Below, one piece after another: positions 1 through 5,637 of a DNA stretch of 7,903 bases. Source of the DNA: Eubacteriales Family XIII. Incertae Sedis bacterium (GTDB lineage: Bacteria > Bacillota > Clostridia > Peptostreptococcales > Anaerovoracaceae). A program made the position numbers and the translations under genes. The DNA lies in NCBI GenBank assembly GCA_031263875.1, contig JAISEX010000305.1, positions 1-7,903 of the forward strand. The letters are read 5' to 3'. The notes under the pieces were generated by a model. That model had not been told where the DNA came from, made no database searches, and was given only the letters and a program-made list of their open reading frames with translations. Every line of letters begins with the position of its first letter. Position 1 is the stretch's first letter.

Positions 1-1
1 T

Positions 2-424
2 CTCCAGACAGAGCGCGTAGTTAAACTGAGCGCGAGAATTGCCGCCGTCCGCGGCTATCTTCCCGGCGCGGATATCTCGACCGTCGTTGGCGTCCTTGCG
101 GATAAGGATTTCGACGCAATGCTCCGTCACCTGTACTGGTTTTCCGGCCATATGTTCCTGACACAGCCGCCGAACGACCGGGCGCTCGAACCTGCCGAAC
201 TTGCGGACCGGTTGTCGCGCGTCACGGCCGAACTGAGCTGCGGCTGCGGCGATCCCGCCTGCCTGCGGTGTTCCGCTGAATCCGGCCCGTTTTCCACGGT
301 ATTCTCCGCACCCGAAGACGCATTAAACGCCGCCATTACGCGCGCGCAACATTCCGAACGCGGCGCGGTCGTCGTCTGCGGCTCGCTCTACCTTATCTCC
401 GCTGTTCGCGGGCTACTCATGTAA
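2..424 (+). CDS. folC: Folylpolyglutamate synthase / dihydrofolate synthase, C-terminal part (5' truncated by window)
   Basis: The reading frame is open from base 2 to the TAA at 422-424, giving about 140 residues of the C-terminal domain. Visible FolC hallmarks are VVGVLADKDFDAML near the start (the family's 'G...DKD...ml' strand-helix), the 'T.PPNDRAL.P.ELA' stretch that follows, and the closing VVVCGSLYLISAVR, which corresponds to the conserved '(V/L)(V/T)GS(L/F)YL' end of Mur-ligase-like FolC proteins. FolC is cytoplasmic and adds glutamate to folates, and in many bacteria to dihydropteroate as well. The ATP-binding domain lies upstream of the window. One oddity is a cysteine cluster (C-x-C-x4-C-x2-C, codons at 239-271) in a loop where most homologues I know have no such motif. 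Family assignment is firm from the C-terminal signature; one versus two catalytic activities cannot be told from this part. Confidence 0.85.
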   Translation, partial: LQTERVVKLSARIAAVRGYLPGADISTVVGVLADKDFDAMLRHLYWFSGHMFLTQPPNDRALEPAELADRLSRVTAELSCGCGDPACLRCSAESGPFSTVFSAPEDALNAAITRAQHSERGAVVVCGSLYLISAVRGLLM

Positions 425-460
425 TGAAAAATAATGGAATTATGAAAATCCCGCAAAAAT

Positions 461-688
461 TTATTTCTTAACCATAGCCACAGCCCAAGCGCCTTTTTCC
501 TGTTCGGCCAAGGACGGGTTTGCATATTTTGCGAGCGCTCCGAAGTAAGATTTTTTCGGCTCGACCGCTTCCGCTCGTTCTTGAACCGGCATTACGATCA
601 CTTCCACTTTCCCGTGCCGAAATGGTTTCGGCAGTGGTATAACAGATCCGATAACTTCGCTGTCTATTATTTTACGCACAACCTGCAC
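461..688 (-). CDS. Small antitoxin-like protein, solitary
   Basis: A 75-residue protein starting with GTG at 688-686, preceded by a perfect AGGAGG (700-695 on the minus strand) at 6-nt spacing, which makes expression likely. The N-terminal half (MQVVRKIIDSEVIGSVIPLP, then KVEVIVMPV) has the strand-turn-strand look of small DNA-binding antitoxins. The C-terminal half contains GALAKYANPSLAEQEKGAW, a tail I associate with short Clostridia proteins that usually sit before a PIN-domain (VapC-type) toxin gene. Here nothing follows: the gene runs straight into the 3' end of the convergent folC-like gene with a 36-nt gap. It is therefore either an orphan antitoxin, a remnant of a lost pair, or a stand-alone regulator. 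The antitoxin role is inferred from sequence resemblance only; that the gene is real is well supported. Confidence 0.72.
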   Translation of the reverse strand: MQVVRKIIDSEVIGSVIPLPKPFRHGKVEVIVMPVQERAEAVEPKKSYFGALAKYANPSLAEQEKGAWAVAMVKK

Positions 689-693
689 TTATA

Positions 694-700
694 ACCTCCT
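694..700 (-). promoter_or_regulatory. Ribosome binding site deciding the GTG start of the antitoxin-like gene
   Basis: On the minus strand AGGAGGT lies six bases before GTG 688-686. It supports a GTG rather than a downstream ATG start. Confidence 0.75.
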
Positions 701-740
701 GCCAAAATGTAATCGGCTTTACTCTCCTCTCATGATATCA

Positions 741-773
741 GGTGATAATCGTGTGATTTCAGCGATTATTACC
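741..773. repeat. Imperfect inverted repeat / hairpin upstream of the antitoxin-like gene
   Basis: Arms GGTGATAATCG (741-751) and CGATTATTACC (763-773) pair over 11 positions with one G-T mismatch around an 11-base spacer. It lies 53 bp before the minus-strand GTG start, where an autoregulatory operator would be expected for an antitoxin gene. No convincing -35/-10 pair was found with it, so an operator role is a guess; it could also be a simple hairpin. Confidence 0.4.
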
Positions 774-1089
774 CATCAATCATGGCGTTGCAGCTAACTT
801 GTCGCAATGCGAACGCGGTTTCCTTATTTTTATTATAATACACTCCGCTTTAAAAAAATAGGCGGGGGCTTCACCTGCGTATTTATGTAATGACGATAAT
901 GGGCGTCCGTACCGCCGCATTACCTCCAAACCAACCCGCGCTCCTCATTGATTTCTCCCTCTCACATTTCCAAAACACCACCCCATTTCACTACGTCTGA
1001 AATGAAAAGTAGTTTCAGGTTTCCAAGTATGTTCGATTGCAAATAATAAATTATAGTAATGAACGAAACTGTATTATAAAATATTTTTA
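774..1089. other. AT-rich intergenic region without a supported gene
   Basis: No open frame with a usable ribosome binding site was seen on either strand. A TATTATAATA stretch (831-840) could serve as a -10 box in either direction, but no matching -35 is present. A short inverted repeat CTGAAA (997-1002) / TTTCAG (1013-1018) lies 72 bp before the -35 box of the downstream promoter, a possible activator or repressor site. The rest shows no structure I can name. Confidence 0.45.
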
Positions 1090-1119
1090 TTGACAAAAAC
1101 AATCTACTAATGATATATT
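1090..1119 (+). promoter_or_regulatory. Strong sigma-A-type promoter with extended -10
   Basis: A perfect -35 TTGACA (1090-1095) is followed after 18 bp by TATATT (1114-1119). The TG of an extended -10 (TGA directly before TATATT, 1111-1113) is present. Transcription would begin near 1126, about 150 nt before the ATG of the surface-protein gene. The -10 box is embedded in an inverted repeat (1105-1123). Confidence 0.72.
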
Positions 1120-1123
1120 AGTA
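1105..1123. promoter_or_regulatory. Candidate operator: perfect 7-bp inverted repeat over the -10 box
   Basis: TACTAAT (1105-1111) and ATTAGTA (1117-1123) are exact inverted copies separated by 5 bp. The -10 hexamer (1114-1119) falls inside the repeat. A repressor dimer binding here would block RNA polymerase directly. The cognate regulator is unknown. The 8-mer TACTAATG recurs at 5793-5800 in the leader of the regulator operon, which may be chance. Confidence 0.45.
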
Positions 1124-1159
1124 ATAACCAAATCCTTTTTTGTAATTAAGTTTGTTAAT

Positions 1160-1201
1160 ATGCGTACTTTTAAGGAGGTGAACGCAACGTACGCACAATA
1201 G
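1160..1201 (+). other. Leader mini-ORF with stem-loop and orphan Shine-Dalgarno
   Basis: Inside the long leader, ATG at 1160 opens a 13-codon frame (MRTFKEVNATYAQ, stop TAG 1199-1201). The same stretch contains a perfect AAGGAGGTGA (1172-1181) with no ATG, GTG or TTG at a usable distance after it. TGCGTAC (1161-1167) and GTACGCA (1189-1195) are exact inverted copies that would place this Shine-Dalgarno sequence in the loop of a 7-bp stem. Possible readings are a leader peptide with attenuation-like control, a ribosome standby site, or the remnant of a lost small gene. The mini-ORF itself lacks a good ribosome binding site. Confidence 0.35.
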
Positions 1202-1264
1202 GCTTCGGGTTACTCGCACTGACGCGATTAACGGGAGTTTATTTGTCGACAAAAACTTTTTTCC

Positions 1265-1271
1265 AAGGAGG
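1265..1271 (+). promoter_or_regulatory. Ribosome binding site deciding the start of the surface-protein gene
   Basis: AAGGAGG sits 7 bases before ATG 1279. An in-frame TTG at 1243 has a weaker GGGAG (1233-1237) 5 bases upstream and would add 12 residues ahead of the signal peptide, so ATG 1279 is preferred. Confidence 0.75.
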
Positions 1272-1278
1272 GATACCA

Positions 1279-4200
1279 ATGCACACACAAAGATCTCATC
1301 TATTTTCTTATATATGTCGGTTGCTCAGCGTTGCGGGAATTATGCTTGCGGTTATAATAATCACGGGCATGTTTGCCGGAGTCCACGCGGCGGCAGAGGC
1401 GGACGCGTTAAAGGGGGAAATACCGGTTACGCTTCGCGTTATTGACGATACCGCATCCGCGCTCACGGCCGCAAAATCAACGCCAACCATGCCAACAACG
1501 CCCCAAACGGGCGACCCCACGGCGGGAACGCCGCTGCTCCTGCTGATATTCTGCTGCGCAAGCCTCGCCGTTTGCGCGCTCTGTATTATACTTCACAGGA
1601 ACGGAAAGAATTCAAAACGTTCAACGGGCGCCAGCACACTGCTGCTTGGCGTCGCCGTGACGCTCGCGCTGGCGGCGGGCGGCGCCGGCGTCTCTGCCGC
1701 GCAAAGCAATGCGGGGGAAAGCGCTCATCTTATCGTTATCGATAAACGGCAGACCCTTACGGGAAGCGGCGAAATCGGGCTCGATCTTTCCGCGCTTAAT
1801 TCAAAAGTCATTGATATAGACGCTTCGGCGGCGCTTTTGCCAAAGGTGCAGCTTTCATTTAATAACGTCGTTCTGACCGGGAACGCGCAGACCGTCGCGT
1901 CAATAAGCGACAAGGATTTCAGCGGAACGCATAAGGCCATGCTGAACATCACCATCGATAAGACCCTTGCCGCGGGCGATTATTCGATAACGGTCGGCTA
2001 TACGGCGACTGACCGGCGGGCGCCGATAGCGTCGGTTCTTGCCGCGTTTGATGCGCGCGTCTACGATGGGACGACGGCGGCTGTGCCACGCAGCGCGCCG
2101 GTTATTGCCGGCAAAACCCCGCAGGATACGGTCGAACTCAGCGGCCTTTCGTTTAACGCCGCGAGTAAAAACGTCGGCCAAAAGATTCCGGTAACCGCGC
2201 AGGCGGCTCAGTTGACCGGCCCTGACGCGTGGAAGTACCGCCTCGGCGATCCGCGGAAACTGACCGTCTATACCGACGCGAACCGCACCGATCCGGCGAC
2301 TATCGACATTACGCCGAAACTTCTGACAATTGACGCGGGGAATCTCGTGATCGCGGACAAGGTCTATGACGGGAACACTTCGGCGACCGCCCAGTCGGGA
2401 ACGCTCGGAACGCTGACAGGCATTATCGGCGGCGATAATGTGAGCCTTTCGGGAACGGCGTCGTCATTTTCATTCGATAATAAAAACGCCGGAACGAACA
2501 AGCCGGTGCAGTACGCGGGCGGTTTGGCGCTGACGGGCGCGAGCGCAGGCAATTACACATTCAGCGCGGCGGGAATTACGGGACTGACGGCTGACATTAC
2601 GCCCAAATTATTAACGGTAAACGCTTCCGTGCAGGATAAAATTTATGACGGCTCGACCGATGCGGAGATTTCCGGCACGCTGGTAACAAGCGGCATCGTT
2701 GGCGGCGATCAGGTAAGTTTGGCCGGGGCGAATATTCAAGGAACCTTTGCGGATAAAAACGCGGGTCAGAATAAGACGGTCACGGTCGCGGGCGGAGGTT
2801 ATGCGCTCGGCGGAAGCAGCGCGGGCAATTACCGCATTACGCAGCCCACGGGACTGACGGCAACTATCGAGAAAGCGCCGCTTGCCTTTACCGGTACGGC
2901 CTTTATCTCGTATGAATCCGCGTTCGTCTTTACGGTCGAGCTGCAGGATCCCACGAAATTTTCGGGGCTGGTTTCCGGCGAGGGCTTTACCGCGGGCAAA
3001 GGCAGCGTGACAGAGGTCACCGTGCCGCAGAATGAGAATTACGAACGGGGGCCGGAGGTGATACCGAACGCGTCAATAGACGGCGCTTTGCTTGCCCTCA
3101 CTCCCGGTGCCGGCACGTCCGCAGATAATTATAGCTTTACGCAGCCGCAGCTTCGGATAAAAATAGCGCGTCCGTTTATTCTGGAAGTGATCACGAGCAA
3201 GGCGAATCAGACCGTTACGCTCAATAAATATTTTGGCAACGCGTATAGCATTGATTGGGGCGATAACGATTCTCTTGATCCGATGCATTTTGGCGCTGAA
3301 ACCCACACCTACACCGCGGCGGGCACCTATCAGATAGAGCTGACTTCAAAGCTCACGACGGCCAGACGCTGGACGTTTACCGGCGCTTTCGAACCGCTCG
3401 TTCCGCTTGCGGGCACGACGGCCGACACCGTTACCGTGAAATCCATGCCGCCGATGCGCTCCTTTATGCCGAGCGATACCGACGCGGGCGACAATTTCTT
3501 CTACGGATTCAACGTGGGGGGAAAGCTGAGCGCGCTTCCGGCCGGTTCTTTTGACCTCGGCGCTTTCACGAAAACCGGGAACTCTTTCTTCTCCTATTTC
3601 AATTCCGGCGGAAAACTGGGCGCGCTGCCGGGAGGCTCCTTTAATACCGGCAATATCGCCGCGGCAGGGGATTATTTCTTCGCTTCCTTCAACAGCAGCG
3701 GTCAGTTGAGTTCACTTCCGGACGGCTCCTTTGATACGGGCAAAATCGTCACGGCCCATAATAATTTTTTCTATGAATTCAACTGCGGCGGAAAGCTGAG
3801 CGAATTGCCGATAGGCTCATTTAACACGGGCAATATCACCACGGCAGGAAACAATTTCTTCACTTCGTTTAACGATGGAGGAAAGCTGGGCGAGCTGCCG
3901 GCAGGCTCCTTTAACACGGGCAGTATCACTGCGGCGGGGAAGGATTTCTTCTCCCTCTTTAACAACTACGGCTTGCTGAAAACTCTGCCGGTAAATTCAT
4001 TTGACACCGGAAAAATCACCGCGGTCGGGGAAGGTTTCTTCGGATCCTTCAACGAGAGCGGCAAACTTTCCTCCCTGCCGGCGGGTTCATTCCGGCTCAA
4101 CAGCAACCTTACCGCGACAGCCCCCAAGTTCTTTATCTATTTCAATAAGAGCGGTCAACTGGGTTCGCTTCCGGCGGGTTCCTTTAATACCGGGAATATT

Positions 4201-4731
4201 ACGACGGCGGGCAGCAATTTCTTCTTTGGGTTTAACAACAGAGGCGGGCTGACCCGCCTGACGGATGGCTCCTTTAATACGAGTAATATCACGACGGCGG
4301 GCGCCAACTTCTTCGACTCTTTCAACCGGGAGGGCGAGCTGCTCTCTCTGCCGGGTGGCTCGTTCAATACCGATAAACTCGCCACGGTCGGCAACTACTT
4401 CCTCGCCTCGTTCAACCACGACGGGAAGATGGATTCGCTTCCGGCCGGCTCTTTCGACACGAGCCGCATCACGACGGTGGGATCTCATTTCTTCCATAAT
4501 TTCAACTATAATGGGCGACTCACATCCCTGCCGGCAAGTTTCAAATGGCCGCCGATGGCCAGTGTCCCCAACGATTCGTCGTTCAGCCACGCGTTTAGCT
4601 CTCCGAACTATACCATCGACAGAGATGCTTCGGCCATTATCAATGGCTGCGCAACGCCATCACCGAAGCGCTGGGCATTCAGCCCCAATCAGCCGGGCTA
4701 TAGCTCTTTGGCCGACGAGTGGAAAGGCTGA
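1279..4731 (+). CDS. Large repeat-rich surface protein: YDG modules, PKD-like segment, BspA-like 30-residue repeats
   Basis: A 1150-residue exported protein. Residues 1-37 form a signal peptide (basic start, hydrophobic 15-34, likely cut after VHA). Residues 74-114 resemble a cell-wall sorting signal: TPQTGD, a 20-residue hydrophobic stretch (86-105), then the basic tail RNGKNSKR. A second hydrophobic segment (120-141, ending in SAA) follows at once and could act as a second signal or anchor. Next come three YDG-type modules marked by VYDGTT (261-266), VYDGNT (362-367) and IYDGST (455-460), each with a 'D.KNAG' or 'SKNVG' and mostly an 'AGNY' motif. A related module spans about 533-635. A PKD/BspA-like segment carries SIDWGD (657-662) and HTYTAAGTYQIELT (676-689). 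Twelve repeats of 30 residues (about 738-1087), pattern 'GSFxTxxITxxGxxFFxxFNxxGxLxxLP', precede a 60-residue tail without an anchor. A role as surface adhesin or stalk is inferred from domain types; no ligand is predictable. It appears monocistronic behind a strong promoter. Confidence 0.85.
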   Translation: MHTQRSHLFSYICRLLSVAGIMLAVIIITGMFAGVHAAAEADALKGEIPVTLRVIDDTASALTAAKSTPTMPTTPQTGDPTAGTPLLLLIFCCASLAVCALCIILHRNGKNSKRSTGASTLLLGVAVTLALAAGGAGVSAAQSNAGESAHLIVIDKRQTLTGSGEIGLDLSALNSKVIDIDASAALLPKVQLSFNNVVLTGNAQTVASISDKDFSGTHKAMLNITIDKTLAAGDYSITVGYTATDRRAPIASVLAAFDARVYDGTTAAVPRSAPVIAGKTPQDTVELSGLSFNAASKNVGQKIPVTAQAAQLTGPDAWKYRLGDPRKLTVYTDANRTDPATIDITPKLLTIDAGNLVIADKVYDGNTSATAQSGTLGTLTGIIGGDNVSLSGTASSFSFDNKNAGTNKPVQYAGGLALTGASAGNYTFSAAGITGLTADITPKLLTVNASVQDKIYDGSTDAEISGTLVTSGIVGGDQVSLAGANIQGTFADKNAGQNKTVTVAGGGYALGGSSAGNYRITQPTGLTATIEKAPLAFTGTAFISYESAFVFTVELQDPTKFSGLVSGEGFTAGKGSVTEVTVPQNENYERGPEVIPNASIDGALLALTPGAGTSADNYSFTQPQLRIKIARPFILEVITSKANQTVTLNKYFGNAYSIDWGDNDSLDPMHFGAETHTYTAAGTYQIELTSKLTTARRWTFTGAFEPLVPLAGTTADTVTVKSMPPMRSFMPSDTDAGDNFFYGFNVGGKLSALPAGSFDLGAFTKTGNSFFSYFNSGGKLGALPGGSFNTGNIAAAGDYFFASFNSSGQLSSLPDGSFDTGKIVTAHNNFFYEFNCGGKLSELPIGSFNTGNITTAGNNFFTSFNDGGKLGELPAGSFNTGSITAAGKDFFSLFNNYGLLKTLPVNSFDTGKITAVGEGFFGSFNESGKLSSLPAGSFRLNSNLTATAPKFFIYFNKSGQLGSLPAGSFNTGNITTAGSNFFFGFNNRGGLTRLTDGSFNTSNITTAGANFFDSFNREGELLSLPGGSFNTDKLATVGNYFLASFNHDGKMDSLPAGSFDTSRITTVGSHFFHNFNYNGRLTSLPASFKWPPMASVPNDSSFSHAFSSPNYTIDRDASAIINGCATPSPKRWAFSPNQPGYSSLADEWKG
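1498..1620 (+). other. Sorting-signal-like module located near the N-terminus of the surface protein
   Basis: This segment encodes residues 74-114: TPQTGD, hydrophobic LLLLIFCCASLAVCALCIIL, then HRNGKNSKR. The order motif-hydrophobic-basic is that of LPXTG sortase signals, with T replacing the leading L. Sorting signals normally end a protein; here more than 1000 residues follow, beginning with a second signal-like hydrophobic stretch. The layout is what one would get by fusing a small sortase-anchored protein to the front of a secreted adhesin. A simple two-helix membrane hairpin is the alternative. Confidence 0.5.
3490..4539 (+). repeat. Twelve in-frame 90-bp repeats (30 residues each)
   Basis: Twelve copies of a 30-codon unit, recognised by 'FFxxFN..G.L..LP.GSF', run without break. 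The phenylalanine pair of the first copy is at residues 740-741 and of the twelfth at 1071-1072, so eleven intervals total 331 residues: ten of exactly 30 and one of 31 (one extra residue between copies 7 and 8). Copies differ considerably in DNA while the F, N, G, L and P positions are kept, which suggests an old expansion maintained by selection. The 'F(N/D)TSNITT' core resembles BspA-like (DUF285-type) surface repeats, but the unit is longer than the roughly 25 residues I would expect. Confidence 0.85.
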
Positions 4732-4767
4732 TATTCGGCAAGCTGTAAAACATTCGGCACACTTTTC

Positions 4768-4800
4768 CCGCTCCCCGTTACCATTCGTGACGGGGAGCGG
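4768..4800. terminator. Strong stem-loop after the surface-protein gene, possible terminator without U-tract
   Basis: CCGCTCCCCGT (4768-4778) pairs perfectly with ACGGGGAGCGG (4790-4800). Three more pairs, one of them G-U, extend the stem to 14 bp around a 5-nt loop (4782-4786). It begins 37 nt after the TGA of the surface-protein gene, the expected place for a terminator. No run of T follows on either strand, so intrinsic termination would be inefficient; RNA 3'-end protection is another possible role. Confidence 0.45.
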
Positions 4801-4876
4801 CGTTATGACGGGGCGGTTTACGTACTCGCTCTGTTCAATACCCCGGGCGCATGGGGCAACGCCGAGCAGAGGAGTG

Positions 4877-4897
4877 AGCGAAGCGAACGTTGCTTCG
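4877..4897. repeat. Short GC-rich hairpin; its 12-mer recurs inverted at 5325-5336
   Basis: AGCGAAGCGAAC (4877-4888) is found again in inverse orientation as GTTCGCTTCGCT (5325-5336). Locally CGAAGC (4879-4884) pairs with GCTTCG (4892-4897). The two copies flank the inverted-repeat element at 4917-5039, and similar 'gagcgaagcgaac' text surrounds both. It probably belongs to a family of short interspersed repeats rather than to a gene. Confidence 0.4.
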
Positions 4898-4916
4898 TCG
4901 CTGATGCTCTTCGCAA

Positions 4917-5039
4917 TAGAGTTGTAACGAAATTAATTGTTTTCCATATTATGGTAACGAGTTGACCGCAAATCAGGTTGAATTTACGCCATAATCGTTT
5001 ACGTTTGTTGTACTTGATTTTAATTTCGTTACAACTCTA
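4917..5039. mobile_element. Candidate MITE: about 119 bp with perfect terminal inverted repeats and TA ends
   Basis: TAGAGTTGTAACGAAATTAA (4917-4936) is matched exactly in inverse orientation at 5020-5039. Pairing ends sharply on both sides. The outermost dinucleotide is TA at both ends, so the element may be 119 bp (4919-5037) with 18-bp terminal inverted repeats and a TA target duplication, as made by IS630/Tc1-mariner-type transposases. The AT-rich interior has no open frame of useful size but contains an 11-bp palindrome (CCATA-T-TATGG, 4944-4954). It would have to be moved by a transposase encoded elsewhere. A long-armed regulatory hairpin is the alternative. Confidence 0.6.
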
Positions 5040-5103
5040 ATGACCGACGGTGACAGAAGATTCCGGGGCATAGCCGCTCAAATCGCTGCCCGGAAAGACG
5101 TAG

Positions 5104-5122
5104 GGGCGGCATTCTGCCGCCC
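5104..5122. repeat. REP-like palindrome
   Basis: GGGCGGCA (5104-5111) and TGCCGCCC (5115-5122) are perfect inverted copies with a 3-nt loop, followed by a further partial copy GCTGCCGCC. Such 'tagggGCGG...CCGCCc' palindromes are typical of extragenic repeats in Clostridia-type genomes (from memory). No T-tract follows, so it is not an obvious terminator. Confidence 0.5.
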
Positions 5123-5338
5123 GCTGCCGCCAGGAAATGGCGATGAGAAAGACGACGGCAGGGAGGTGGGGCTCGTGTTGGGTTTTCGCCCGCGCGGGTT
5201 TGCGTTTATGTGAGAAACGGGGACGCCGTATTTGGGTGGAGTTGTTACATACTTTTCTCGCTTTACAGGAGCCGGAGCGAGGTAACGGTCACTCCCTGCG
5301 GTCGTTCTCTCCTCCGCTCACTTCGTTCGCTTCGCTGT

Positions 5339-5375
5339 CCTGTTTTACATTGCGGCTAAAGCCGCGTAAAACAGG
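5339..5375. repeat. Nested inverted repeat (10-bp outer, 6-bp inner stem)
   Basis: CCTGTTTTAC (5339-5348) pairs with GTAAAACAGG (5366-5375). Inside, GCGGCT (5352-5357) pairs with AGCCGC (5360-5365), with three unpaired bases on the left side only. CTCCGCT further left can also pair with AGCGGAG (5379-5385), so the structure may reach beyond 5385. The open frame across this region (5137-5448) reads through palindromes and low-complexity text, so I treat the stretch as a non-coding repeat element. Confidence 0.5.
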
Positions 5376-5435
5376 CGTAGCGGAGCCCCGGATAGCCCGG
5401 TGGGGCTGTTTCGTTGTATTGAAAGTATTCTGGTC

Positions 5436-5449
5436 GTTAAAATTTTAAC
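5436..5449. repeat. 14-bp perfect AT-rich palindrome
   Basis: GTTAAAATTTTAAC is fully self-complementary. It stands between the repeat cluster and the possible gene remnant. No promoter with good spacing could be tied to it; an operator is possible but unproven. Confidence 0.35.
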
Positions 5450-5465
5450 AATTGAATCGCCTCAT

Positions 5466-5582
5466 TTACTCTATGGACAGCCCCATGCGCCCTACATCAT
5501 TCATACACTCGCCAATCCACTCAGCCAATTTCCGGATTGCTTTGTCGGCCGCGATTCCCGCAACGACAACACGACCCCGCAA
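5466..5582 (-). pseudogene. Possible C-terminal remnant of an unrecognised protein
   Basis: On the minus strand a 38-codon frame ends at TAA (5468-5466) and reads ...AGIAADKAIRKLAEWIGE, then CMNDVGRMGLSIE. It looks like a natural helical C-terminus: balanced charges, good codon pattern, and a methionine-containing tail. Upstream the same frame is broken by TGA codons (5585-5583 and again 39 bp further on), and there is no start with a ribosome binding site. I read it as a decayed gene end, but chance cannot be excluded. The opposite strand has a 115-codon frame (GTG 5400 to TAA 5747), also without a ribosome binding site. Confidence 0.25.
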
Positions 5583-5637
5583 TCAAAAGATTACATCTGC
5601 GACGGCAACACCGCCCCTCAATCAAAATGTTACGCCT
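5560..5637. repeat. Two tandem copies of a 39-bp unit, plus a partial third
   Basis: Positions 5560-5598 and 5599-5637 match at 30 of 39 positions, and a degenerate third copy begins at 5638. The unit is 13 codons, so either strand can be read as a 13-residue repeat: on the plus strand 'N(T/A)PQSK.Y.C', on the minus strand 'V.F*LRG.V.VA' with a stop in each full unit. It is not CRISPR-like because there are no spacers. Confidence 0.55.

Noticed and set aside
425..460. Bidirectional terminator between folC and the convergent small gene
   Set aside because: The 36-nt gap is AT-rich but has no stem of useful length.
1243..1278. TTG 1243 as the start of the surface protein
   Set aside because: It would put 12 residues before a well-formed signal peptide; ATG 1279 has the stronger, well-spaced AAGGAGG.
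1160..1278. Known riboswitch (for example cyclic-di-GMP type) in the leader
   Set aside because: I compared the visible motifs with the cyclic-di-GMP-I consensus from memory and the key conserved blocks and paired regions are absent.
3490..4539. Regular 90-bp periodicity as a CRISPR or satellite array
   Set aside because: The repeats are contiguous, in frame and conserved at protein level; no spacer/repeat alternation.
4087..4590. Minus-strand frame of about 167 codons within the repeat region
   Set aside because: Mirrors the 90-bp period of the plus-strand repeats and has no ribosome binding site; antisense shadow.
4265..4927. Overlapping plus-strand frame running past the surface-protein stop
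   Set aside because: Out of frame with the real gene, rich in Ser/Arg/Pro, and continues into palindromic non-coding DNA; no frameshifted continuation of the adhesin domains is visible in it.
5137..5448. 103-codon plus-strand frame
   Set aside because: It spans nested inverted repeats and low-complexity text ('SLRSFSPPLTSFASLSCF'), with no convincing ribosome binding site; judged a read-through of a repeat element.
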